Shown piece after piece: positions 1 to 5,055 of a DNA stretch of 6,606 bases. The notes under the pieces are model-generated. The model worked only from the letters and a program-made list of their open reading frames with translations, did no database searches and had not been told where the DNA came from. This DNA comes from Candidatus Brevefilum sp. (lineage in GTDB: Bacteria > Chloroflexota > Anaerolineae > Anaerolineales > Anaerolineaceae): positions 1 through 6,606 of the forward strand of contig SLIC01000150.1 of NCBI GenBank assembly GCA_007135845.1, written 5' to 3'. Position 1 is the first letter of the stretch, and each line of letters starts with the position of its first letter. A program made the translations under genes and the position numbers.

Positions 1-77
1 GACCGTCACGGTCTTGGATATGGGCAAAGGCGATTTTCAAGACCGTCACGGTCTTGGATATGGGCAAAGGCGATTTT
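1..77. repeat. Tandem direct repeat, 37 bp identical, period 40
   Basis: Bases 1-37 are identical to bases 41-77, with the trinucleotide caa between them. The copy nearer the lysS start is in frame and encodes the conserved KIAFAHIQDRDG segment. The distal copy is displaced by 40 bp, not a multiple of three, so it is read out of frame and brings in a stop. A perfect repeat exactly at the sequence edge is typical of an unresolved assembly end, but a real duplication cannot be excluded from the sequence alone. Confidence 0.95.
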
Positions 78-293
78 CCCCATGGGGCGCAGTGCCCGGA
101 TGCGGCCAGCCAGGGTTACGCTAACCCGGGTTTCGTCATCCTGGGCTTCAGACTGCTTGAATACCTCAATCGCTTCCTGGCTGGTATGGGTTTGTTCGGC
201 ACGGGTGGGGAAGGGTTCGATGTTCTGAGCTTCCATGGCGCGCAATTTTTTCAGCCGCGTCAACTCTAATTCTGAAAAAGACTCCTCCAGCAT
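6..293 (-). CDS. lysS: Lysine--tRNA ligase (class II LysRS), N-terminal part, broken at window edge
   Basis: Cytoplasmic enzyme that charges tRNA-Lys with lysine using ATP. Visible are the N-terminal helix (LEESFSELELTRLKKLRAM), the conserved NIEPFP stretch near residues 24-29, and the start of the OB-fold anticodon-binding domain, with the family signature GRIRALRPMGKIAFAHIQDRDG at residues 63-84. The family is usually about 490-500 aa, so only about one sixth is present. The ATG at 291-293 has an AAGGAAGG ribosome-binding site just upstream. After residue 84 the reading frame enters a second copy of the preceding 37 bases, shifted out of frame, gives 11 unrelated residues (LENRLCPYPRP) and stops at a TGA (6-8). 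The family continues differently after DRDG, so the break comes from the duplication. It could be an assembly artefact at a contig end or a true frameshift. The gene lies 77 bp downstream of greA on the same strand, a common pairing. Family identity is certain; integrity is not. Confidence 0.92.
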   Translation of the reverse strand: MLEESFSELELTRLKKLRAMEAQNIEPFPTRAEQTHTSQEAIEVFKQSEAQDDETRVSVTLAGRIRALRPMGKIAFAHIQDRDGLENRLCPYPRP

Positions 294-317
294 AAGACCT
301 TCCTTGGTGTTGTAAAT

Positions 318-348
318 AAAAACCCCGACCAGTCGAACCGGGCGGGGT
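318..348 (-). terminator. Rho-independent terminator-like hairpin between greA and lysS
   Basis: Read on the minus strand, ACCCCG (343-348) pairs with CGGGGT (322-327), extended by two more G-C pairs (341-342 with 329-330) past a one-base bulge. It is followed at once by TTTTTATTTA. It sits 23 bp after the greA stop. It ends only about 25 bp before the lysS start codon, so it would terminate greA transcripts or attenuate read-through into lysS. On the plus strand no T-run follows, so it is one-directional. Confidence 0.75.
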
Positions 349-370
349 GAATGTGTTGATTAATCAGTAA

Positions 371-832
371 TTATCCAACTGAGAGGATCTCAATCTCAAA
401 GGCACCGCCTGGGGCTTCGACATTAACTCTATCACCAGCCTTATGATTAAGCAAAGCTTTCCCCAAGGGCGATTCGTTTGAGATGCGGCCCAAACGAGGA
501 TCTGCTTCGGCAGCTCCGACGATGACATAGTTTTCCGGGTCAGAGCCGTCTTCCTGGACCGTAACTTTCGACCCAACCTGGATAACATCGGTTTGGTTGG
601 TTTCTTCGATCAGGTGGGCATTGGATAAGAGTATTTCTAGCTCCTTGATGCGACCTTCAACAAATGACTGCTCATTTTTCGCTGCTTCCAATTCAGCATT
701 TTCGATCAATTCGCCGTCTTCTAGCGCGTCGCGGAGACGGTCAGCAACTTCGATCCGTTTCACTTTGCGTAAATAATCCAGCTCTTGCTGTAGCCGATCA
801 AAACCCTCACGTGTTAAGTATGAACTTGGCAT
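371..832 (-). CDS. greA: Transcription elongation factor GreA
   Basis: Binds in the secondary channel of RNA polymerase and stimulates transcript cleavage in backtracked complexes, rescuing stalled elongation. The 153 aa length is close to the family norm of about 155-160. Residues 1-75 form the N-terminal antiparallel coiled coil. It starts with the typical SYLTREGFDRLQQELDYL, and its tip at residues 40-48 is GELIENAEL, followed by AAKNEQSFVEGRI. The C-terminal FKBP-like domain covers about residues 80-153, with ADPRLGRISNESPLGKALL and the family-typical PGGAFEIEIL. The first tip acid is Glu41 where well-studied GreA proteins have Asp; Glu44 is conserved. The ATG at 830-832 has a GGAAGGA ribosome-binding site (841-847) eight bases upstream. 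It is transcribed away from the M23 gene and towards lysS. Family identity is very secure. Confidence 0.97.
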   Translation of the reverse strand: MPSSYLTREGFDRLQQELDYLRKVKRIEVADRLRDALEDGELIENAELEAAKNEQSFVEGRIKELEILLSNAHLIEETNQTDVIQVGSKVTVQEDGSDPENYVIVGAAEADPRLGRISNESPLGKALLNHKAGDRVNVEAPGGAFEIEILSVG

Positions 833-895
833 AAAAAATTTCCTTCCGGTCTTTCAATATTCTCTCAGAGGGAAGTTCCCCTCGTTGTGTTAAAC

Positions 896-924
896 AAAAA
901 AACTCGCTATTTTCTAGAAGTTTT
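896..924 (-). promoter_or_regulatory. Possible attenuator hairpin in the greA leader
   Basis: On the minus strand AAAACT (919-924) pairs with AGTTTT (899-904). An inner CTA/TAG pairing (915-917 with 907-909) closes a five-base loop. The last stem bases merge into seven consecutive T (896-902). This looks like a weak intrinsic terminator about 65 bases upstream of the greA start. The stem is A-T rich, so it may be inefficient or simply chance. E. coli greA is known to have a leader that terminates early (GraL); the parallel here is an inference. Confidence 0.35.
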
Positions 925-970
925 GCTTAATCTGTTGCCCAGAAAACAGTGATGATCTTTTGTCGCTGTT

Positions 971-999
971 ATCTTATCACAATTATCACCCACATGCAA
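971..999 (-). promoter_or_regulatory. Candidate sigma-70 promoter for greA
   Basis: On the minus strand TTGCAT (994-999), a 17-bp spacer and TAAGAT (971-976) give a partial match to the -35/-10 consensus. The -10 matches at four of six positions and the -35 at three. The predicted leader would be about 130 bases and include the hairpin at 896-924. The spacer and -10 overlap a tandem direct repeat, GTGATAATT then GTGATAAGA. The match is weak enough to be only a candidate. Confidence 0.3.
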
Positions 1000-1033
1000 G
1001 CCTGATTCTAAAAAATCGTTATAATACCCACAT

Positions 1034-1054
1034 AAATTTTAAAATATAAAATTT
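1034..1054. repeat. Perfect 8-bp inverted repeat in AT-rich spacer
   Basis: AAATTTTA (1034-1041) and TAAAATTT (1047-1054) are exact reverse complements around a five-base spacer. It follows a perfect TATAAT by nine bases, so it could be an operator or a cruciform-prone site. In A/T-only sequence such a palindrome can also arise by chance. Confidence 0.45.
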
Positions 1055-1338
1055 GTTAATTTAAAATAAAATCAACTGAAATATAAGAGTGCCAATTTGT
1101 ATGCTCTTAAAGTTCGTCTGGGAAAATTGTCCGATTCCTGTTTTAAATTGCGGTGAATGAATCCTAATCCTTCCCAAATGAGAGAAAACTGATGATAAGC
1201 GTTTTGCATACTCGGCTAATCGTCATTGAACGCTTCTTTTTATCTGTAATGGCACAAATGTTGCAATTGTTGTAATTGTTAGAGAACCTTTTTTCTGGCA
1301 AAGGTGTCGTTAATCAATGAAGAAAAACAAAATGATAA

Positions 1339-1345
1339 AAGGTGA
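1339..1345 (+). promoter_or_regulatory. Ribosome-binding site that decides the M23 start
   Basis: AAGGTGA lies eight bases before the ATG at 1354. A longer reading from the GTG at 1342 would put this motif across its own start codon and leave it without a Shine-Dalgarno sequence. The ATG at 1354 is therefore the better start and removes four residues (MKYV). Confidence 0.75.
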
Positions 1346-1353
1346 AGTATGTT

Positions 1354-3378
1354 ATGGGTAAATCGCTGAAATTTGGAATTGGTTTATTGGTGGTATTGTG
1401 TGTGTTCCTGTTTGTGATCACATTGATCGATGTTCCCCCTGGAGAAGGTGCTGGTGATGTACCTGAGACACCGGGCGAACGCCTTCCGGATCCTGAATTT
1501 TCAGATTTGGTATTGATTGTCGAAGCTGCCCTGGCGAATGCAACAGGGCGTTGGGCGGTCCTGGATTACCAGGTTGACCATATCCAGGTTCAGGATGATG
1601 GGCAGATGGCCATCATCTGGCTGGCCGCATTTGACCCGGAGACAGGTGAATTACTGGCACGAGAGCCTGAACTGGCATTGGCAATTTTGGACCAGGATGG
1701 TGAGTGGCAGGTGCTGTTTGAGGACGACCCTGATTTTTCTGATTCGTTTATCGATTTTCAGTTTGCTGAAATGAGCCTCCAAGGTGAAATAATTCCTCCG
1801 TCAGAAGTCATGCCAAAATCAGGGCAGGTTTTTGGCGGTTATTATCTTCCCTGGGCTGCGGGTTTAGAAAAACGTTTGACATGGTCCGTTGGGCATACCT
1901 CTTGCTGGCCCATTCATTACTGTACCCATGCATTTGATTTTGCGGATGGGACCATGTTCCCGATCGTCGCAGCAAAGGGTGGCACTGTTTTTCATTGGCG
2001 GGATTCCTGTCCGAATAATACATCGACCTGTAACAATAGTATAACGCTGCAGGATCGCTCGACGGATCCGTGGACTTACCAGATTTATATTCATATTGCT
2101 CAAAACAGTATTCCCAGTGAACTGAAGCAAGTTGGTGCACCTGTCCTCCAGGGTCAATTCATTGCCAACGCTGATAATACGGGACCCAGTACTGGGCACC
2201 ATCTTCACTTTATGGTGGTCACTGAAAGAACACGTATTTTTTCCTCAGGCCTGCAGTCTGTGTGGGGTGTGGCAGAGGACATCACCTTCAGGGATGTGAC
2301 CATCAACTGGCATGCACCAACCCAGGGCGGCCGGCCACGTCTGCCTTATGAGGCAGCAGAATATGGCGGCCAGGGGCAAACCCATTATGTTTCCGGAAAT
2401 AAGCCCGCTATTCCTCCAACTGGCGGGTTATCTGCACCAGCCAATAAAACCTATGTTACCAACCGTAACCTGACGGTTTCAGGTTGGGGTCAAGGCGATT
2501 TTGCAGTGGCAAAAATGGAGATTATGGCTAACTTTGCCGGCTCGTGGGTCAGAATAGGCAGTGAGCAAACCGCCAATCCATTCACAACAACGGTGGACCT
2601 GTGTAACACCTCCATCCCCAATGGGCCCTTTACCCTGGGGTTGCGGGTTTGGGATTATGCCGGTAATCCATCGTTGATCATGACGCCCCGCAAGCTGATT
2701 AAAAATGTTGAATGCAGCACCGCTGGAACGAACCCAAGCGTAAGCCTGATTAAAAATGAAGGGACATTGGCCTTACCACAGAATGGGTTTGTGAGTGCTG
2801 AAGTTGCCAGGGGCAGCACTGGCAGCAATATCACTTCGGTGGAGTTTTGGTTCCACCCCCGTAACTGGACAACCGGTCAGTGGGTTAACCTGGGCAGGGA
2901 TACTAATGGATCTGACGGCTGGCAAGCCCTGATTAATACAGCTGGGCTGCCCGAGGCAAGTGATTACACGATCGTGGCCGTGGCAACGGATGCCGCAGGC
3001 AACAGAGGCGTGGATGTTAGCTTCCAGGCAATTGTGGATCGTACCCCGCCATGGATCAATTTCGAGGTGGTACGTTCACCAGTAACAGGCAACTCAGTTA
3101 CGATCAGATGGACAGGTGGTGATACCCGATCTGGTTTGGACTATTATCCATCGCTGGCAGTCAATGTGAATGGCGCCGGTTACCAAACCCTGGCAAGCTC
3201 CCTGCCAAGGACAACCACATCCTATACCTATTCGGTTGCACCAGAACAATTAATTGTATTTGCCCTGACGGCGCAGGATAAAGCAGGCAATCAAACGACC
3301 CAGAAAATTGCCATGTACACCGAGGGTTATGTTTTTCCATACGGGTACATCTTCCCAATCTTCTTTTCTGGCGATTAA
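1354..3378 (+). CDS. Secreted M23 (LytM-type) metallopeptidase-like protein with C-terminal Ig-like modules
   Basis: Predicted exported protein of 674 aa, numbered from ATG 1354. Residues 8-25 form a hydrophobic signal peptide or membrane anchor (GIGLLVVLCVFLFVITLI) with no clear cleavage site. Residues about 46-145 form an unrecognised acidic alpha/beta-looking domain. Residues about 178-290 are the zinc-peptidase domain. It shows HAFDF at 192-196, the P-I-V-A-A-K-G-G-T-V strand typical of M23, a central histidine (H247, in YIHIAQNS), and the H-x-H motif HLH at 283-285. Four cysteines (184, 190, 219, 226) around the active region may form disulfides, which fits an extracytoplasmic site. Residues about 358-655 contain three Ig/FN3-like beta modules, each ending in a D-x-A-G-N type motif. 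The chain ends in an aromatic/proline-rich tail. M23 enzymes usually cut peptide cross-links of peptidoglycan or other glycine-rich peptides; the substrate here is unknown. It is a single gene followed by a strong terminator. Confidence 0.88.
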   Translation: MGKSLKFGIGLLVVLCVFLFVITLIDVPPGEGAGDVPETPGERLPDPEFSDLVLIVEAALANATGRWAVLDYQVDHIQVQDDGQMAIIWLAAFDPETGELLAREPELALAILDQDGEWQVLFEDDPDFSDSFIDFQFAEMSLQGEIIPPSEVMPKSGQVFGGYYLPWAAGLEKRLTWSVGHTSCWPIHYCTHAFDFADGTMFPIVAAKGGTVFHWRDSCPNNTSTCNNSITLQDRSTDPWTYQIYIHIAQNSIPSELKQVGAPVLQGQFIANADNTGPSTGHHLHFMVVTERTRIFSSGLQSVWGVAEDITFRDVTINWHAPTQGGRPRLPYEAAEYGGQGQTHYVSGNKPAIPPTGGLSAPANKTYVTNRNLTVSGWGQGDFAVAKMEIMANFAGSWVRIGSEQTANPFTTTVDLCNTSIPNGPFTLGLRVWDYAGNPSLIMTPRKLIKNVECSTAGTNPSVSLIKNEGTLALPQNGFVSAEVARGSTGSNITSVEFWFHPRNWTTGQWVNLGRDTNGSDGWQALINTAGLPEASDYTIVAVATDAAGNRGVDVSFQAIVDRTPPWINFEVVRSPVTGNSVTIRWTGGDTRSGLDYYPSLAVNVNGAGYQTLASSLPRTTTSYTYSVAPEQLIVFALTAQDKAGNQTTQKIAMYTEGYVFPYGYIFPIFFSGD

Positions 3379-3424
3379 GCGGTTTGGTTGAGAAAAGGGG
3401 ATCAAGCCAGGGTGTTTGCCCAGA

Positions 3425-3466
3425 AAAAGTAAACGCAGTTTTTCAATAAAGCTGCGTTTTTCTTTT
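3425..3466. terminator. Bidirectional rho-independent terminator between convergent genes
   Basis: AAACGCAG (3431-3438) pairs with CTGCGTTT (3452-3459). The pairing continues through a G-T pair and three T-A pairs to a five-base loop. On the plus strand the stem runs into TTTTCTTTTT, and on the minus strand it is followed by ACTTTTTC. It can therefore end transcription of both the M23 gene (stop at 3378) and the converging C26 gene (stop at 3540). Confidence 0.9.
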
Positions 3467-3539
3467 TAACCGATCTGTTCAAAATCAAAATGCCTGTGGC
3501 GAAAAAGAAATTAAAATCTTTGATTGAATTGGCCTATGA

Positions 3540-4262
3540 TCAGCACGCCTCGATAAAAGCCTTGAACAGGCTTTGGGTGCCGGGATCATTGGGCAGACAT
3601 TCCGGGTGCCACTGCACACCGATGGCGAAGGCTGCACCGTCCACCTCCAGCCCTTCCACCAAGCCGTCCGGAGCGAAGCCAGTAGCGGTCAAGCCCTTGC
3701 CTAACTGGGCGATGCCCTGGTGATGGAGGCTGTTGACCCTGATTTCATCAGCTTGATAGATTTGGTCAAGCCTGCTCTCACATTTAAGGCTGACGGTGTG
3801 GGTGTATTTATCGCGGGGAAAGTTGGGATACCAATCGTGCTTCAATGCATTTTCTACCTGGTCCTGGATGTGGGTGTATAATGTACCGCCCATTGCAACG
3901 TTCAGGACCTGGATACCTCGGCAGATTGCCAGCAGAGGTTTTTTCAATGCCAGCGCTGTGTGGACCAGGGCAATTTCTAATTCATCACGTTCTGGGGAGA
4001 CGTTATCTACCATCGGGTGTGGGATGCCGTTGAAACGTTGGGTATCGATATCGCCACCACCGGAAACCAGGACCCCATCCAAGCGTTTCAGAAGGGTTTC
4101 AGAGGAAGAAGGTAAAACACCAATGGGTATCATCAACGGCAGACCGCCGGCCTGATGTACGGCTGTGACGTAAGCCTGACCGATCTGGCAGAGGGGGATA
4201 CCGGAGGTATTAAGGACCTGGCCGCTGGTGATGCCGATGATGGGTGGCGAGGATGGCGCCAT
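3540..4262 (-). CDS. Class I glutamine amidotransferase-like gamma-glutamyl hydrolase (peptidase C26 family)
   Basis: Cytoplasmic hydrolase of gamma-glutamyl bonds, related to PuuD (gamma-glutamyl-GABA hydrolase). The 240 aa length is normal for the family. Seen are the N-terminal PIIGIT strand (7-12), YVTAVHQAGGLPLMIP (31-46), the SGGGDID loop (67-73), the nucleophile elbow AICRGIQ with Cys114, VNSLHHQ (176-182), and VQWHPE with His219 and Glu221, which completes the Cys-His-Glu triad. The usual DxP after the GGGD loop reads DTQ here. The ATG at 4260-4262 has an AGGAGA ribosome-binding site five bases upstream. There is no puu-type polyamine cluster nearby, so the substrate could be another gamma-glutamyl amide, and puuD is not assigned. 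It lies 126 bp downstream of rplS on the same strand, past a hairpin; co-transcription is possible but unproven. Confidence 0.93.
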   Translation of the reverse strand: MAPSSPPIIGITSGQVLNTSGIPLCQIGQAYVTAVHQAGGLPLMIPIGVLPSSSETLLKRLDGVLVSGGGDIDTQRFNGIPHPMVDNVSPERDELEIALVHTALALKKPLLAICRGIQVLNVAMGGTLYTHIQDQVENALKHDWYPNFPRDKYTHTVSLKCESRLDQIYQADEIRVNSLHHQGIAQLGKGLTATGFAPDGLVEGLEVDGAAFAIGVQWHPECLPNDPGTQSLFKAFIEAC

Positions 4263-4341
4263 GGTGTTCTCCTGAATAGAAACACCCCATCAAGAATCAA
4301 CGATAGCGAGCAATAATGTTGAGCCCTGATGAGGTGATCCG

Positions 4342-4366
4342 CCGCCGGGCATAGATGCCTGGGCGG
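4342..4366. other. Strong G-C hairpin downstream of rplS, no U-tract
   Basis: CCGCC (4342-4346) pairs with GGCGG (4362-4366), and GGCAT (4348-4352) pairs with ATGCC (4355-4359). A small internal asymmetry separates the two helices, and the terminal A-T pair is probably open. The hairpin begins 22 bases after the rplS stop. Neither strand has a T-run after it, so it is not a classical intrinsic terminator. It could stabilise the rplS mRNA 3' end or act as a non-canonical terminator before the C26 gene. Confidence 0.6.
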
Positions 4367-4388
4367 TGAAATTTAAAGGATCGGCGAT

Positions 4389-4739
4389 CTAAAAACGCTG
4401 TTTGAGGCGCGCTCGTTTGCCGGTGCGCTCTCGCAGGAAGTACAACCGTGCTCGACGCACCTTGGTGCGGCGTTCAACTTCAACTTTTTCGATGCGGGGT
4501 GAGCGCACCAGGAAGTTACGTTCGACGCCAATCCCATTGCTGGCGATCCGCCGAACGGTGAAGGAGGCGCTATTGCCGCTGCCGCGCACGTAGAGGACGG
4601 TGCCTTTAAAGACCTGGATCCGTTCCCGGTCACCTTCTTTGATCTTGAGGTGGACGCTGACGGCGTCACCGGGGGACAGTTGGGGGATGTTTTCGTTGAC
4701 AGGTGCTTCAACTGATTTTAAGAGTTCAGCCTGGTTCAT
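4389..4739 (-). CDS. rplS: 50S ribosomal protein L19
   Basis: Structural protein of the large subunit that sits at the 30S interface. The 116 aa length is typical. Family landmarks are the PGD-V-V-H segment near residues 23-30 (LSPGDAVSVHLKI), IQVFKGTVLYVRGSG (41-55), SFTVRRIASNGIGVERNF (59-76) and the basic C-terminus with KVRRARLYFLRERTGKRARLK. The ATG at 4737-4739 is preferred because an AAGGAA ribosome-binding site lies just upstream and residue 1 matches the family start; the frame's upstream extension is repeat-derived. In many bacteria rplS closes an rpsP-rimM-trmD operon. Here it has its own promoter and no such partners upstream, so it appears to be transcribed separately. Confidence 0.97.
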   Translation of the reverse strand: MNQAELLKSVEAPVNENIPQLSPGDAVSVHLKIKEGDRERIQVFKGTVLYVRGSGNSASFTVRRIASNGIGVERNFLVRSPRIEKVEVERRTKVRRARLYFLRERTGKRARLKQRF

Positions 4740-4769
4740 TTCTCGTTCCTTGCCTTTCAAAAATAATAC

Positions 4770-4786
4770 CGTGTGATTAAGACACG
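4770..4786 (-). promoter_or_regulatory. Hairpin at predicted 5' end of rplS mRNA
   Basis: On the minus strand CGTGT (4782-4786) pairs with ACACG (4770-4774) around a seven-base loop. The predicted start site, about seven bases after the -10 element, falls at 4786-4788, so this stem would sit at the very 5' end of the transcript. Such a structure may stabilise the mRNA or take part in leader control. The stem is only five base pairs. Confidence 0.4.
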
Positions 4787-4793
4787 AAAAAGG

Positions 4794-4822
4794 ATTATAC
4801 CACCCTGCTGGGGAGACAGCAA
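4794..4822 (-). promoter_or_regulatory. Strong sigma-70 promoter for rplS
   Basis: On the minus strand TTGCTG (4817-4822), a 17-bp spacer and a perfect TATAAT (4794-4799). A TG dinucleotide is placed for an extended -10 (TGGTATAAT). Its strength fits a ribosomal protein gene. The predicted leader before the rplS ATG is about 47 bases. Confidence 0.8.
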
Positions 4823-4837
4823 GGCATTTTGAGGAAT

Positions 4838-5045
4838 TAGTGATTAGGAAATAGGTGATTAGGAACAAGCCGAATGGGATCAGTTAATCGAGAATTAGGC
4901 ACCTTTAGACAAGAAAGCGATCCTTTTACCCGGACAGGGACAGACAGGAGGGTTCCCAGTGTCCGATGCTGATAACCAGTGACTGAATCCGTAATTTGTC
5001 TCTCGGTGTATGACCTAATACCTACTACCCAATACCTAATCACCT
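4838..5045. repeat. Intergenic heptamer-like repeats forming an inverted repeat around a hairpin
   Basis: The left side has the direct repeat TGATTAGGAA at 4841-4850 and 4856-4865. The right side has four heptamers in register: CCTAATA, CCTACTA, CCCAATA and CCTAATC (5014-5041). AGGTGATTAGG (4853-4863) and CCTAATCACCT (5035-5045) are perfect 11-bp reverse complements 171 bp apart. Between them is a hairpin: CGGACA (4931-4936) with TGTCCG (4960-4965), continued by GGGA/TCCC across a two-base bulge. No credible gene is inside. It resembles degenerate short tandem repeats or a small non-autonomous repeat element; its class is not recognised. Confidence 0.6.
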
Positions 5046-5055
5046 TAGGTTTTGG

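Larger units (their letters stand above)
833..1353. other. AT-rich divergent intergenic spacer, no gene
   Basis: This 521-bp spacer separates the divergent greA and M23 genes. Next to greA it holds that gene's ribosome-binding site, leader hairpin and promoter candidate. Bases about 1008-1095 are strongly A+T rich and include a perfect TATAAT (1020-1025) on the plus strand without a recognisable -35 partner, plus an 8-bp perfect inverted repeat. Nearer the peptidase gene is a near-perfect 9-bp tandem repeat, TTGCAATTG then TTGTAATTG (1261-1278). No convincing coding region was found on either strand. Confidence 0.7.

Noticed and set aside
868..883. GAGGG/CCCTC hairpin in the greA leader
   Set aside because: Only five base pairs with no T-run on either strand; too weak to list as a terminator.
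1192..1275. Small plus-strand ORF of 27 aa (begins MISVLHTRLIVIERFF) with a GAGAG six to eight bases upstream
   Set aside because: It is short, lies in an AT-rich spacer, shows no family resemblance, and its 3' end is made of the tandem TTGNAATTG repeat. Chance is the simpler explanation.
1808..2208. Two overlapping minus-strand ORFs of 110 and 114 aa opposite the M23 domain
   Set aside because: They are antisense to a clear catalytic domain and have no family-like sequence.
3490..3723. Plus-strand ORF of 77 aa between the convergent genes
   Set aside because: It has no ribosome-binding site and most of it is antisense to the 3' end of the well-supported C26 gene.
3540..4262. Assignment of the C26 gene as puuD in polyamine catabolism
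   Set aside because: The family fits, but no other puu genes are near, so the specific substrate cannot be supported.
4740..4868. N-terminal extension of the rplS frame to 4868
   Set aside because: It reads through the promoter and the repeat block (MFLITYFLITNSS), and L19 homologues begin at the ATG at 4739, which has a ribosome-binding site.
4837..5043. Minus-strand ORF of 68 aa in the repeat region
   Set aside because: Its ends are translated heptamer repeats, it has no ribosome-binding site and no recognisable domain.
4838..5045. Insertion sequence or CRISPR array
   Set aside because: No transposase is encoded, and the repeats are 7-11 bp, degenerate and irregularly spaced, unlike CRISPR repeats with uniform spacers.
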